A stretch of DNA of 64,000 nucleotides from CANMUM01 sp965263365 (GTDB taxonomy: Bacteria; Pseudomonadota; Alphaproteobacteria; Rhodobacterales; Rhodobacteraceae), in assembly GCA_965263365.1 (NCBI GenBank), contig OZ253672.1, positions 2,046,001 through 2,110,000 on the forward strand. The letters run 5' to 3'. Position 1 is the first letter of the stretch. Each line of letters opens with the position of its first letter. Below the pieces are notes generated by a model that ran no database searches, had not been told where the DNA came from, and saw nothing but the letters and a program-made list of their open reading frames with translations. The translations under genes and the position numbers were made by a program. Below are positions 9,352 through 18,657 of the stretch, piece by piece.

Positions 9352-9368
9352 TTGAAACAAAGTTTTAA
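9352..9368. promoter_or_regulatory. candidate IclR operator in divergent intergenic region
   Basis: TTGAAAC-aaa-GTTTTAA is an inverted repeat matching 6 of 7 positions in the 115-bp space between the divergent binding-protein and iclR genes. Position and AT-rich symmetry fit an IclR-family operator controlling both directions. No footprint-level support is possible from sequence alone. Confidence 0.4.
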
Positions 9369-9426
9369 GTATTGATATCTATGCACGAATCATGTTACGA
9401 GTCAACCATAATTTCAGGGAGCGAAA

Positions 9427-10215
9427 ATGCTAAATAGGACTGACAGCGCCGAAGGTACGGTGGGCAAAGCCCTTCGTATGTTGGATATTGTGGAAAGTTT
9501 TAAAAGGCCTGTTCGTTTCAACGACATTCTTCAAGAAAGCCCCTATCCCAAACCTTCAAGCTACCGACTTCTACAAACTCTTCTTCAACAAGATATGTTA
9601 ATTATAGATCGCGATGGATACTATTCACTAGGCGCGCGTCTCATTCGACTAGCACACTCTGCTTGGCAAAATGCTTCGATCGCGCCCATTGCTGCAAAAC
9701 ATATCGACCTTCTTTCAAAGAAAACTGGTGAAACAATACACCTCGCTCGGCTTGACAATGGGCAGGTTCTGTATCTCGACAAGCGCAACGCCTTGAAGCC
9801 AATATCCATGTTTTCGGATGCTGGAAAGATTGGTCCTGTTTATTGCACAGGTGTCGGCAAGGCTATGCTTTCTTTCGTAGATGAAGAAAAAAGGCAAAAC
9901 ATTCTGGCACAACAAAGTTTTTATCCATATACCAAATTTACCCATAAAAATGCCAAATCCTTGCTCAAGGATCTCAACGAGATTCACACGCACGGCGTCG
10001 CATTTGATAGAGAAGAGCATGAAGCCAATATAATTTGTATTGCAGTTCCAATTCTTTCGCCAAAAGGTAAGGTTTTGGGTGGGCTGTCAATTACAAGTTC
10101 GACAACGCGCACCAGTCTAGATGCGTTGAGTAAATATCAACCCGATCTACAACACACAGCGCAACTAATTGGCGAAGATGCCGAAAAATGGATGCTACTA
10201 CAACATGGAGGATAA
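9427..10215 (+). CDS. IclR-family transcriptional regulator
   Basis: A 262-residue regulator with an N-terminal winged helix (about residues 10-70; the recognition region includes KPSSYRLLQTL) and a C-terminal IclR effector domain (IHLARLDNGQVLYLDKRNAL, GPVYCTGVGKAMLS). It is divergent from the alpha-galactoside operon and probably responds to a galactose-pathway intermediate. The final codons contain GGAGGA, which serves as ribosome binding site for the ATPase gene starting two bases after its stop, so regulator and ATPase are co-transcribed. Confidence 0.92.
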   Translation: MLNRTDSAEGTVGKALRMLDIVESFKRPVRFNDILQESPYPKPSSYRLLQTLLQQDMLIIDRDGYYSLGARLIRLAHSAWQNASIAPIAAKHIDLLSKKTGETIHLARLDNGQVLYLDKRNALKPISMFSDAGKIGPVYCTGVGKAMLSFVDEEKRQNILAQQSFYPYTKFTHKNAKSLLKDLNEIHTHGVAFDREEHEANIICIAVPILSPKGKVLGGLSITSSTTRTSLDALSKYQPDLQHTAQLIGEDAEKWMLLQHGG

Positions 10216-10217
10216 AA

Positions 10218-11282
10218 ATGACGGGCGTAGTACTTGAAAAAGCGATAAAGCGATATGGGGATGTTCAAGTCATTCATGGTGTCGACCTAGAGATTGAACC
10301 TGGAGAATTTTGTGTTTTCGTCGGGCCTTCAGGCTGTGGAAAGTCAACTTTGCTTCGCATGATTGCAGGACTTGAAGAAACATCTGACGGGCATATTCAT
10401 ATTGGTGAACGGGACGTCACGCATTTGGACGCAGCTGAACGCGGCATCGCGATGGTATTTCAAACCTATGCGCTTTACCCGCACATGACCGTTCGTGACA
10501 ATATGAGTTTTGGACTCAAGATGAACGGTTTTGATAAAGACGAGATTAAACGCAAAGTCGATGACGTGTCGAAAATTCTGAAGCTTGAAGAATACATGGA
10601 TCGCAAGCCAAAAGCGCTATCTGGTGGACAACGCCAACGTGTCGCAATTGGACGCGCGCTTGTCAGAGGCCCAGAAGTCTTTTTGTTCGATGAGCCACTT
10701 TCCAACCTAGATGCGGAACTTCGTGTGGATATGCGCGTTGAAATCGCACGCTTGCATAAAGAAATTGGCGCAACGATGATTTACGTTACACACGACCAAG
10801 TCGAAGCCATGACTTTAGCCGACAAAATTGTTGTTTTACGCGCTGGTATTGTGGAGCAAGCTGGTTCGCCAATGAATTTATACACAGATCCGGATAATAA
10901 ATTTGTTGCGGGCTTTATAGGTTCACCATCGATGAATTTCGTTAGCGGTCAAATCAATGGCGGCAAAGTCGAAGTCAGCGCGCTTCAAGGACATGATATT
11001 GTCGCGCCAAAATCAGCAAGTGGTCAGATTACAGTGGGACTTCGCCCCGAACACATTCAGCTTGATAGCAAAGGAAAAGGGCTTACAGTTGACATCGTCG
11101 AGAAGCTTGGTGGCGTGACTTATGTCTATGCAAATTCAGCAGAAGGTGAACGCTTCATCATCGAGCACAAATCGCTAAAATCTCCAAGCAGCGGCGACGA
11201 AATTGGCGTAAAATTTTCTTCAAAGGATTTGTATTTCTTTGACGCAGAAAGTGAAGCGCGCCTTCGCGATGATAAGGCTTGA
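10218..11282 (+). CDS. sugar ABC transporter ATP-binding protein (UgpC/MsmK type)
   Basis: A 354-residue ATPase with Walker A GPSGCGKST, Q-loop FQTYALYPHM, signature LSGGQRQR, Walker B FLFDEPLSNLD and H-loop VTHDQVEAM, followed by the C-terminal regulatory TOBE region typical of MalK/UgpC proteins. The start is the ATG at 10218, directly after the GGAGGA site, giving MTGVVLEKAIKRYG. It lacks its own permeases on this strand and should energise the transporter encoded at 6249-9312. Confidence 0.93.
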   Translation: MTGVVLEKAIKRYGDVQVIHGVDLEIEPGEFCVFVGPSGCGKSTLLRMIAGLEETSDGHIHIGERDVTHLDAAERGIAMVFQTYALYPHMTVRDNMSFGLKMNGFDKDEIKRKVDDVSKILKLEEYMDRKPKALSGGQRQRVAIGRALVRGPEVFLFDEPLSNLDAELRVDMRVEIARLHKEIGATMIYVTHDQVEAMTLADKIVVLRAGIVEQAGSPMNLYTDPDNKFVAGFIGSPSMNFVSGQINGGKVEVSALQGHDIVAPKSASGQITVGLRPEHIQLDSKGKGLTVDIVEKLGGVTYVYANSAEGERFIIEHKSLKSPSSGDEIGVKFSSKDLYFFDAESEARLRDDKA

Positions 11283-12153
11283 AAGTAAGAACCTAATCGC
11301 GAACTTCAATCCACGTGGAGCGGCAATTGAAACGCTAATTTTCAAGCCGCTCAATCGTAGTCTTTTGCGCGCATGCACGCTCCACGCTGAACCGAACCAT
11401 TATATAAACACGATTATCGGACCCGTTGCGAACCGCATTCAAGACGCGCGATTCTCTATTGATGACCAAACTCACGAATTGGATGCAAATGAAGGATCTC
11501 ATACCTTGCACGGTGGCTCGCTTGGCCTCTCTGAAGTTGAATGGGATTATAATTTGGAGGACATCAAAACGATAACGTTTGCGCGTGAAACACCCGACGC
11601 CCATATGGGCTTTCCTGGCCCCTCAAAGTTTAAAACAAAATATACGCTTGATGACGATCGAATTTCGATTGAGATTGAAGCCTTTTCAAAGCGTAAAAAT
11701 ATTTTCAACTTAACCCCGCACCTTTATTTTAATCTTGACGAAACGCAGACCACTTCAAATCACATTATTGAAATCAATGCCGACCATTATCTCCCGGTTG
11801 ATAAAAATAATATTCCGACTGGAAAAATTGCGCCGGTCGAAGAGACCAAATTTGATTTTCGAACCCCTCGGAAATTCAATCAAACTGAGATCGATCACAA
11901 TTTTTGCTTAAATGGCCACGGTTTACGAAATGTCATGAAAATGTGCGTTAGCGACTTGGAGCTTAGCATTGAAACAGATCAAAGGGGTATGCAAGTCTAT
12001 GACGCGCGCCATTTCGATCGCACGCATATTGCCTTGGAACCTCAAGGTTGGCCTAACTCCGTAAATCAATCCAACTTTCCAAGTCAGCTCTATCTCCCCT
12101 CGGAGAGGTATTCTTCTAAAATTATTTACAAATTTAGAAGAATACACGAGTAA
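11269..12153 (+). CDS. aldose 1-epimerase (galactose mutarotase-like)
   Basis: A 294-residue mutarotase-fold protein. Motifs of the galactose mutarotase family are visible: GPVANRI, the HTLHGG motif with its catalytic His, LTPHLYFNL, and a C-terminal IALEPQGWPN holding the catalytic Glu. The start is taken as the ATG at 11269 inside the end of the ATPase gene (14-base overlap). It would convert alpha-galactose released by the GH36 enzyme to the anomer used by the dehydrogenase. Confidence 0.88.
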   Translation: MIRLESKNLIANFNPRGAAIETLIFKPLNRSLLRACTLHAEPNHYINTIIGPVANRIQDARFSIDDQTHELDANEGSHTLHGGSLGLSEVEWDYNLEDIKTITFARETPDAHMGFPGPSKFKTKYTLDDDRISIEIEAFSKRKNIFNLTPHLYFNLDETQTTSNHIIEINADHYLPVDKNNIPTGKIAPVEETKFDFRTPRKFNQTEIDHNFCLNGHGLRNVMKMCVSDLELSIETDQRGMQVYDARHFDRTHIALEPQGWPNSVNQSNFPSQLYLPSERYSSKIIYKFRRIHE

Positions 12154-12209
12154 TCGCCAAGATTTAAACTAGGGCGCCTTTTTACACCCCAAACTAACCC
12201 ACCGGCATT

Positions 12210-13079
12210 TTACTGCGCGAGCGCGTGGCATTGTTGAGGGAGCCAAGCAACCGTCTTTCGCACGGGCGCAGGAGGTGTTGGTGCATTCGGGTCAGCAGGG
12301 GGAACAGGAATGGTCTTTGTGATATGCATGCCATAAAATTCTTCCGCCCAATCACAACCATCACCTGCGGGGACAGGGGTTTGGTTTTCGCATTGAGGCG
12401 AACCACTTGGACATTTTAAACGCACGTGAAAATGATAATTATGCCCCCACCAAGGACGAATTTTACCGAGCCAATCTGGATTTCCGCTCGTCACTTCACA
12501 CATTTTAATCTTTACAGCCGGCGTAATAAAAATACGCGCAACACGCGGGTCTTGCGCGGCACGGCGCAAAATATTGTAGTGCCCCTGATTAAAATTTGTA
12601 AGCTGTTTAAAGTCACCAGAAACCATCGAAATTGAGGACAGATTTTCGCGCTCGGCTCGTGTGAGGTTCAAACGCTGGGGAGGAAGTGCCCAAAAATCAA
12701 CATCCATACCGCTTTGATGACTTGCATGCCCTGTTAGCATGGGACCACCGCGTGGTTGATTCATATCGCCAACATATAGGCCCGCCCAACCTTCTTGTTG
12801 GGAAGCAAAATTTGCGAGTTCTTTAATAAAATCGACTAAAACCGGGTGACCATAGTTTCGGTTGCGTGACAATCGCATGGCTTGCCAAGTTGGACCCGTT
12901 TCCTCGAGTGCAACACCGCCCGCAAGACACCCGCGCGAATAAGATCCAATTGCACGCGCAGGGCCTTGGCTTGGGTTTTGAATATGACCAAAAACGTCTT
13001 TGGCAAGTGGTTCAGCGTTTAATCGAGTCCCGCCAAGTACGAGGACGCTTGCAACCAAGGCCGCTATAAGCTTTTTCAT
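12210..13079 (-). CDS. mepA: penicillin-insensitive murein endopeptidase
   Basis: A 289-residue periplasmic LAS-family metallopeptidase that cleaves D-Ala-mDAP crosslinks in peptidoglycan. A signal peptide is present (MKKLIAALVASVLVLGG, cleaved near NAEP). Zinc ligands are expected at His121 and Asp128 (motif GHASHQSGMDVDFW) and in WGHNYHFHVRL. Several cysteines, as in other MepA proteins, could form disulfides. It is the last gene of a minus-strand group with the MFS gene 15 bases upstream. Confidence 0.93.
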   Translation of the reverse strand: MKKLIAALVASVLVLGGTRLNAEPLAKDVFGHIQNPSQGPARAIGSYSRGCLAGGVALEETGPTWQAMRLSRNRNYGHPVLVDFIKELANFASQQEGWAGLYVGDMNQPRGGPMLTGHASHQSGMDVDFWALPPQRLNLTRAERENLSSISMVSGDFKQLTNFNQGHYNILRRAAQDPRVARIFITPAVKIKMCEVTSGNPDWLGKIRPWWGHNYHFHVRLKCPSGSPQCENQTPVPAGDGCDWAEEFYGMHITKTIPVPPADPNAPTPPAPVRKTVAWLPQQCHALAQ

Positions 13080-13093
13080 AAATCAACTCCCTT

Positions 13094-14377
13094 TTATTGT
13101 TTTTCGAAATGCCTAAATGTCAGATATGCTATAACAAATAACAACAAAATAGGCCATATACCCAGTTGTGCTGAGCCGGTTAATGCCGTTGCAGTTCCCA
13201 CCATAAGAGGTGCTAAGAATGCGGTTGCTCGCCCAAACATACCATATATACCAAATGCTTCACCAATCGGCATTTTACCTTTGCATTCGGGAACTACCAT
13301 TCCACGCGAAATTCCTTGGAGTGCGCCAGCTCCAGCGCCAATAAATAATCCGCAAACAAAAAAGACAATATCGGGAAGCGAACTGCTTTCGGAAACGGGA
13401 ACAAAAACAACTGAGCTACGGTTGGTGGAGAGCATTATAAAACTCAAAATCGTAAACATAATTAACGTGATGCGGATCACAAAGCTTGCGCCGTATTTTT
13501 TATCAAAATAACCGCCAAAAACACCGCCAAACACACCCGTTATACTCAATGCGATCCCATAGGCTCCCAATATTGTGGTTTCCCAATATAAAACATTTAG
13601 CGCATAAAGTGTGCCAAAGGAAAATACGCCAATCAACGCATCACGGTAAACGAGACTAGATATAAAAAACCAGCGAAGACGCGCATCTGCCCATGCTTTT
13701 TTGAATGAAGATTTTAACGAGCTAAGCCCATTTTGTACGGCAGTAGATACATTTTTCTCACCCTTTTCATTTTTAAAAATCATGAAAAATGGGATCATGA
13801 AAACCATATACCAAATCGCAGAGGCGGGCGCGGAATATAATGCTGCTTTTTCACCGAGGAGCGCTGGAAAGCCTAACAGAGTTGTGGATTGACCGTCGAC
13901 CGGCTGTAAAAAAGCGAGAAATACGATCAACAAGATCAATCCACCAATATACCCATAGCCCCACGCTTCTCCTGAAACTTTTCCAACATCATCATCCCGC
14001 GAGACTTCGGGCAGATAAGCATTGATCGTAATTAAGGTCATTTCGGCAGCAAAATAGGCGACTGCGTAACAAATCATAATTTGCCCAACATTGCTGTCGT
14101 TAAGTAATCCAAAACACGCCAGCACAAAAAGGCCAGAGAAAAACCACATCCACCTTTTTCGATGGCCAGCCTGATCAGTAATTGCGCCTATAATTGGTGC
14201 TGCAATGGCAATCAAGAATGTTGCGCCCGATTGCATCCAAGATATTAATATCTGCCCCTGTTCTTCATTGCCGACGATATACTTATTAAAATAAATGACA
14301 TAAATGAATGTCACAACCAACGTATGAAAAGGCTGATTGGCAAAATCAAAAAGCATCCAAGCGCGTTTTTTATTCAT
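13094..14377 (-). CDS. MFS transporter, UMF1/Atg22-like
   Basis: A 427-residue, roughly 12-helix inner-membrane protein. The N-terminus (RAWMLFDFANQPFHTLVVTF) and the cytoplasmic GAITDQAGHRKRW loop are characteristic of the UMF1 (vacuole effluxer Atg22-like) branch of the major facilitator superfamily. The ATG at 14377 overlaps the thioesterase stop by one base (TAATG); an upstream in-frame start would run into that gene. Substrate unknown. Confidence 0.87.
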   Translation of the reverse strand: MNKKRAWMLFDFANQPFHTLVVTFIYVIYFNKYIVGNEEQGQILISWMQSGATFLIAIAAPIIGAITDQAGHRKRWMWFFSGLFVLACFGLLNDSNVGQIMICYAVAYFAAEMTLITINAYLPEVSRDDDVGKVSGEAWGYGYIGGLILLIVFLAFLQPVDGQSTTLLGFPALLGEKAALYSAPASAIWYMVFMIPFFMIFKNEKGEKNVSTAVQNGLSSLKSSFKKAWADARLRWFFISSLVYRDALIGVFSFGTLYALNVLYWETTILGAYGIALSITGVFGGVFGGYFDKKYGASFVIRITLIMFTILSFIMLSTNRSSVVFVPVSESSSLPDIVFFVCGLFIGAGAGALQGISRGMVVPECKGKMPIGEAFGIYGMFGRATAFLAPLMVGTATALTGSAQLGIWPILLLFVIAYLTFRHFEKQ

Positions 14378-14916
14378 TATATTTTCTCCTCTGGAGGCCA
14401 AGGACGTAGGTCTTCTGCGTCACGCCAAGACCTAACCCAATCAGGTAATTCCGGCACGTCATCCACGTCGTATCCTAATGAAACTAGCATCTCCGTTGGT
14501 GCCACCATTTTGCGATCGCGAAGCACAGCTTTCCTTAACAAGGATTGACCTACGAATTCATCTCCGCGCTTCATATTTTGAACTACGTAAAAAAAGCGAT
14601 CATCCATTCCCACGCATTGCGCCGAAATTTCGATACGTTGAAATACCGTGACGCGCTTACGGTAACGCACCATCGCGCCGGCTACCGTAATGCCGTAACC
14701 ATGATCACGGTAAGCTTCATTCATGCCGCAACGTGCACCCCAAGCAAACCGACCGATGTCATAAAGTGTCAAAGTGCGTCCGTTATTAAGCTCCATAAAT
14801 GGATCTAAATCCCAGGGCATTATGTGTGTGAAAACGCTCGCACTTTCAAAAGGGCTGATCTTTGGTAGCTTACGCATACGCGCCATCGCATACGCACTTC
14901 TAAAAAAAGGATACAT
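14377..14916 (-). CDS. hotdog-fold acyl-CoA thioesterase-like protein
   Basis: A 179-residue single-domain protein resembling 4HBT/THEM6-like thioesterases. The segment MPWDLDPFMELNNGRTLTLYDIGR has the family pattern in which an acidic residue and Asn contact the thioester, and VAGAMVRYRKRVTVFQRIEI forms the central strand. It is cytoplasmic and translationally coupled to the MFS exporter. Acyl substrate cannot be told from sequence. Confidence 0.82.
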   Translation of the reverse strand: MYPFFRSAYAMARMRKLPKISPFESASVFTHIMPWDLDPFMELNNGRTLTLYDIGRFAWGARCGMNEAYRDHGYGITVAGAMVRYRKRVTVFQRIEISAQCVGMDDRFFYVVQNMKRGDEFVGQSLLRKAVLRDRKMVAPTEMLVSLGYDVDDVPELPDWVRSWRDAEDLRPWPPEEKI

Positions 14917-14975
14917 GACTTGATTTTTACCTCTTTTACACCTATTTCCAACTCAAAGAGAGAGAAGGATTTTTT

Positions 14976-15233
14976 ATGTTGGCATTTCTTGGCACACTTT
15001 TGCAAATGTATCTATGGGTTGTTTTTGCATATATCGTCATGATTTGGCTAGTCCAATTTAATTTGATTTCAATGTCTAATGAAATCATGCGAAGGCTTTT
15101 CGATGTATTTCGTTCGCTGGTTGAACCGGTCTTAACGCCAATTCGTCAGCGACTTCCGGTTTATAATGGTATCGATTTTTCTCCACTCGTCCTAATAATT
15201 GCAATCTGGTTTATTTTAAGCCTCATACGCTAA
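14976..15233 (+). CDS. YggT-family membrane protein
   Basis: An 85-residue protein with two hydrophobic segments (about 3-27 and 68-85) flanking an amphipathic loop containing LVEPVLTPIRQRLP, the diagnostic motif of YggT (DUF167 neighbour family). A single YggT repeat is present. Function is poorly known; the family is linked to osmotic tolerance and cell-division-associated loci. Confidence 0.88.
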   Translation: MLAFLGTLLQMYLWVVFAYIVMIWLVQFNLISMSNEIMRRLFDVFRSLVEPVLTPIRQRLPVYNGIDFSPLVLIIAIWFILSLIR

Positions 15234-15372
15234 TATTTCGTTGTGTCTCAAAATCTTTTGGCAGAGTGCGCTCTCATCTCATCACAAATACGCGACATAA
15301 TAACACACCATCAAAAATGACTCGTCATTTGGCTTATTTTTTTTGTATATTGAACCCAAAAGAGATGAAAAA

Positions 15373-15777
15373 ATGATTGGTAGACTCAACCACGTTGCAA
15401 TTGCTGTTCCTGATTTAGAGGCAGCCGCTGCACAATACAAAAATATGCTGGGTGCCCAAGTGGGTGAACCCCAAGATGAACCAGATCACGGCGTCACCGT
15501 TGTGTTTATTGAATTACCGAACACAAAAATTGAACTTCTCTATCCATTGGGTGAAGAGAGTCCGATTAATGGATTTTTAGAAAAAAATCCAAGCGGCGGT
15601 ATTCATCACGTTTGCTATGAAGTTGATGATATTTTAGCTGCACGCGATCATCTTGTCGAAAAAGGTGCGCGCATTTTAGGAAATGGCGAACCAAAAATCG
15701 GCGCTCATGGAAAACCCGTTCTTTTCTTGCATCCTAAAGATTTTAACGGATGCCTTGTTGAGCTTGAACAAGTCTAA
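15373..15777 (+). CDS. mce: methylmalonyl-CoA epimerase
   Basis: A 134-residue glyoxalase/VOC-fold protein converting (S)- to (R)-methylmalonyl-CoA in the propionyl-CoA pathway. It has the family features LNHVAIAVPDLEAA with metal-binding His, ELLYPLGE, GGIHHVCYEVDDI and a C-terminal CLVELEQ with metal-binding Glu. The ATG at 15373 gives the usual MIGRLNHV start; an upstream in-frame TTG is not needed. It overlaps the DUF1467 gene by one base (TAATG), a gene pair often seen in alphaproteobacteria. Confidence 0.93.
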   Translation: MIGRLNHVAIAVPDLEAAAAQYKNMLGAQVGEPQDEPDHGVTVVFIELPNTKIELLYPLGEESPINGFLEKNPSGGIHHVCYEVDDILAARDHLVEKGARILGNGEPKIGAHGKPVLFLHPKDFNGCLVELEQV

Positions 15778-16070
15778 TGTCAATTACAGGCTTTATAATT
15801 TTACTCGCGGTGATTTGGTTTGTCACTCTATGGATTATGTTGCCAATTGGGCTGCGGACTCAAGAAGATGAGGGTAAACGTATCACAGGCACACAATCTG
15901 GCGCGCCCGCAAATTTTATTTTTTGGCGCACCTTTAAGTGGACAAGCCTCGTGAGCTTGATCATTTGGCTGATAATCGTTTCACTTATCGTGCTCAGTGA
16001 TATTCAAATTTCTGAAATTGATTTATTAAATTTACGCGCTCAAGCTACAGAAAACTTAGCTTCTGACTAA
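15777..16070 (+). CDS. DUF1467-family small membrane protein
   Basis: A 97-residue protein with two transmembrane helices (about 3-24 and 52-76) separated by a conserved loop (LPIGLRTQEDEG and a Pro/Ala-rich FWRTFKW stretch) matching the alphaproteobacterial DUF1467 family. It follows mce in an overlapping arrangement. Its 3' end overlaps the convergent nitroreductase gene tail to tail by 26 bases. Function unknown. Confidence 0.87.
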   Translation: MSITGFIILLAVIWFVTLWIMLPIGLRTQEDEGKRITGTQSGAPANFIFWRTFKWTSLVSLIIWLIIVSLIVLSDIQISEIDLLNLRAQATENLASD

Positions 16071-16611
16071 TATCTGCGCGCGGGCGCTCTGGCGGCTGAT
16101 TTTTAGGTGTGCCGGTATGAATTAACCCCATCAAACGCTCGCTCGTTTCTAGTTTGAGAAGATGTGCGATTTCAGAACTCTCTGGTAAAAAACCTGTCAT
16201 CCATGCCGCACCAAATCCGTTAGCAATTGTTGCATTAACAAGTGATAAACCGACGGCACCAACTGACAATATTTGTTCCCATTCCGGAACGAGCGGCTCA
16301 TTTTTTGGGCAGTAAATAAGTGCTATCACGCATCCTGCATCTTTATATAGATTTGCAATCTTTTCGCATTTTTGCGGATCCGACCAATAAAGCGACGCGA
16401 TTTCCTCAACCTTTTTTGCAAAAGTCTGCAAAGCTTGATCCTTCAAAACGATTAAGCGCCAGGGTTCAAGCTTTTTGTGATCAGGCACACGCAGCGCCAT
16501 TTGCGCGATCTTTTCTAAAATCTCACGCGAAGGGTAAGGCGCACTTAAAATATTCGGCGGAAAAGAGCGGCGCGTCGAAAGAAAACTCTTTACGGATTGC
16601 AAATCGTTCAT
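16045..16611 (-). CDS. nitroreductase-family flavoprotein
   Basis: A 188-residue protein of the nitroreductase fold that uses FMN and NAD(P)H. The N-terminal FMN-contacting motif STRRSFPPNIL, the RVPDHKKLEPWRLIVL segment and GFGAAWMTGF are typical of the YdjA-like branch. The start is taken as the ATG at 16611 (MNDLQSVK); a longer reading frame would extend across the divergent promoter region. Natural substrate unknown. Confidence 0.88.
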   Translation of the reverse strand: MNDLQSVKSFLSTRRSFPPNILSAPYPSREILEKIAQMALRVPDHKKLEPWRLIVLKDQALQTFAKKVEEIASLYWSDPQKCEKIANLYKDAGCVIALIYCPKNEPLVPEWEQILSVGAVGLSLVNATIANGFGAAWMTGFLPESSEIAHLLKLETSERLMGLIHTGTPKNQPPERPRADISQKLSFL

Positions 16612-16659
16612 AATAAATCCATGATCATTTCGATTGAAACTTAGGATTATGTAGTAAAA

Positions 16660-17583
16660 ATGTCGATACCCATTATTGATTTTGAAAGGCTTGCTCAAAA
16701 TGACCCTCAGACTAGCAAAAATCTCGTTAAGGGAGTCACAGAGACAGGATTTTTAATTATTGAGAATACGTCTATCGATACAGAAGAAATTAAGAAGCTA
16801 TTTGAAATGTATCGGGCTTTTTTTGCACTTCCTGAAAGTGAAAAAGATGCGCTCGATATGGCGAATACAGGATCCAATCGGGGATGGGGACGATCTCAAT
16901 CTGAACAGGTCAACCCGGATGCAAATCCAGACTATAAACAAGTATTTGATGTCGGTGCAGAAATTCCGCGCGACCATCCCATTTTGCAAATCCCTTCTCA
17001 GTCCACTTATTATGCGCCCAATATTTGGCCAAATCATCCTGAATTTAAACATACGGTTCAAACATATTATCAAAGGGCGCTGAATTTATCACTCAAGCTA
17101 CTTGATCAAATCGCAGATGCTGCCGACCTTCCACGTTACTTTTTCGCGGATAAATTTGATCCACCGATGGCATTGCTGCGCGCCAATTATTATCCGTCCC
17201 GCCCCAATGAAGCGAGAGCGAATGACTTTGGCATAGCGGAGCATACTGATTACGGATGCCTTACATTGCTTGCCTGTGATGGCGTACCAGGTCTCGAGGT
17301 GAAGCTTGGTGATGGACAATGGGTCAGCGTCGATGCGCAAATTGGCCAGTTTGTGATTAATTTTGGCGAAATGATCGAACGTTGGTCAAATCAAAAAATT
17401 CGCGCTACTCCGCACCGCGTCGTTGGCACAAAGGATGAAAGATATTCAATTCCGTTCTTTTGCAATCCCGCTTATGAAACTAATGTAGCGTCTATTGGTT
17501 CTGAAGAGACTGTTTTTGCAGGTGATTGGTTAACCAAGCGCTATAACGAAACCTACGTGCACAAGCAAAAAGACGCTTCATAA
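16660..17583 (+). CDS. isopenicillin N synthase-like 2OG-Fe(II) oxygenase
   Basis: A 307-residue member of the plant-type 2-oxoglutarate/Fe(II) oxygenase family. The N-terminal non-haem dioxygenase domain (IPIIDFERL) is followed by the jelly-roll core with Fe ligands His195 and Asp197 (EHTDYG) and His252 (TPHRVVG), and the 2OG-binding Arg261-x-Ser263 (RYS). Bacterial relatives are mostly uncharacterised. It is followed after one base by a Nudix gene, forming a small operon with that and the TRIC gene. Confidence 0.9.
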   Translation: MSIPIIDFERLAQNDPQTSKNLVKGVTETGFLIIENTSIDTEEIKKLFEMYRAFFALPESEKDALDMANTGSNRGWGRSQSEQVNPDANPDYKQVFDVGAEIPRDHPILQIPSQSTYYAPNIWPNHPEFKHTVQTYYQRALNLSLKLLDQIADAADLPRYFFADKFDPPMALLRANYYPSRPNEARANDFGIAEHTDYGCLTLLACDGVPGLEVKLGDGQWVSVDAQIGQFVINFGEMIERWSNQKIRATPHRVVGTKDERYSIPFFCNPAYETNVASIGSEETVFAGDWLTKRYNETYVHKQKDAS

Positions 17584-17584
17584 T

Positions 17585-18046
17585 ATGGAAGATTGGCATG
17601 ACAGCGCGTTTCGAACACTTGGCGAATGGCATCCTACTGAAGTCAGCATTATCGGCCTATTGATAAAAGATCGCTACGGACGACTTTTGCTCCAATTCCG
17701 AGACGATTTTCCAGAGGTGCATAGGGGCGGTCAATGGTCTTTATTTGGTGGTCATATTGAAGATGGCGAGCGAAAAATTGAAGCCATTATGCGTGAAACA
17801 TATGAAGAAATTGGTGTGAAGTTAGCGCCAGAAAATCTCCTTCCATTTACAAAAGGCATTTCATTTGAAACTGGGAATCGGGTTTATACTGTGCATTCAA
17901 CTCAAAGCATTGAACCCTTACAAATTACGCTTGGCGAGGGAGCAGGTTTTGCATTTTTCTCATCTTCACAGCTGCACAAACTCGATATCATACCTGCTAT
18001 GAAAACATTTATTTTCGATTTTGCTAGTTACGGAGATGGGCAATGA
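17585..18046 (+). CDS. Nudix hydrolase
   Basis: A 153-residue protein with a complete Nudix box, GHIEDGERKIEAIMRETYEE followed by IGV, that coordinates Mg for pyrophosphohydrolysis of nucleoside-diphosphate-linked compounds. It starts one base after the oxygenase stop and overlaps the TRIC gene by four bases (ATGA). Substrate cannot be predicted. Confidence 0.9.
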   Translation: MEDWHDSAFRTLGEWHPTEVSIIGLLIKDRYGRLLLQFRDDFPEVHRGGQWSLFGGHIEDGERKIEAIMRETYEEIGVKLAPENLLPFTKGISFETGNRVYTVHSTQSIEPLQITLGEGAGFAFFSSSQLHKLDIIPAMKTFIFDFASYGDGQ

Positions 18047-18657
18047 TCATCATATTTGACCATTTTGGCGTTTTTGTCGCCTCGTTGTCGGGCGCCTTAC
18101 TGGCGGCGCGCAAAGAAATGGATCTAGTCGGTTTTTTTGTGCTGGGAATTGTCACGGGAATCGGCGGCGGAACCATACGCGATATTATTTTGGATTTGCC
18201 AGTTTTTTGGGTCAACCAACCCAGTTACTTGACCGTGTCAATTGTCGCGGCTTTTATTGCATATCGATTTGCTCGAGAAGCCCTCAGTGGTTGGCGACGT
18301 GTTGGAATTTTATGGTTTGACGCAGCCGCTATGGCACTTTTTGCAGCAACAGGATCCCTCAAGGCACAAAATGCCGACGTGCAATGGATGATTGCCATTT
18401 TGATGGGAGTAATTACAGCCTCGGCCGGCGGCCTCATCCGCGATACAATAGCGCAAGACACGCCCTATATTATGCGCGGCGATATTTATGCGACTGCTGC
18501 TGTGCTGGGTGGCATGGTTGTTGTTGCCAGTGCATATTTGGGCTTCAGTGACCCGATATCACTAACGCTTGGGTTTCTAGCCGCATTTATATTACGCGCA
18601 CTTGCCATCGTTTTTAATTTAAAACTCAGTGCTGTGAAACGCATACAAGACGAATAA
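18043..18657 (+). CDS. TRIC/UPF0126-family cation channel-like membrane protein
   Basis: A 204-residue protein with about seven transmembrane helices arranged as an internal duplication. Each half carries a glycine-rich channel motif: GIVTGIGGGTIRD (about residues 36-48) and GVITASAGGLIRD (about 126-138). This is the hallmark of prokaryotic TRIC-type potassium channels (YadS/YicG). The gene overlaps the Nudix stop. Confidence 0.9.
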   Translation: MIIIFDHFGVFVASLSGALLAARKEMDLVGFFVLGIVTGIGGGTIRDIILDLPVFWVNQPSYLTVSIVAAFIAYRFAREALSGWRRVGILWFDAAAMALFAATGSLKAQNADVQWMIAILMGVITASAGGLIRDTIAQDTPYIMRGDIYATAAVLGGMVVVASAYLGFSDPISLTLGFLAAFILRALAIVFNLKLSAVKRIQDE

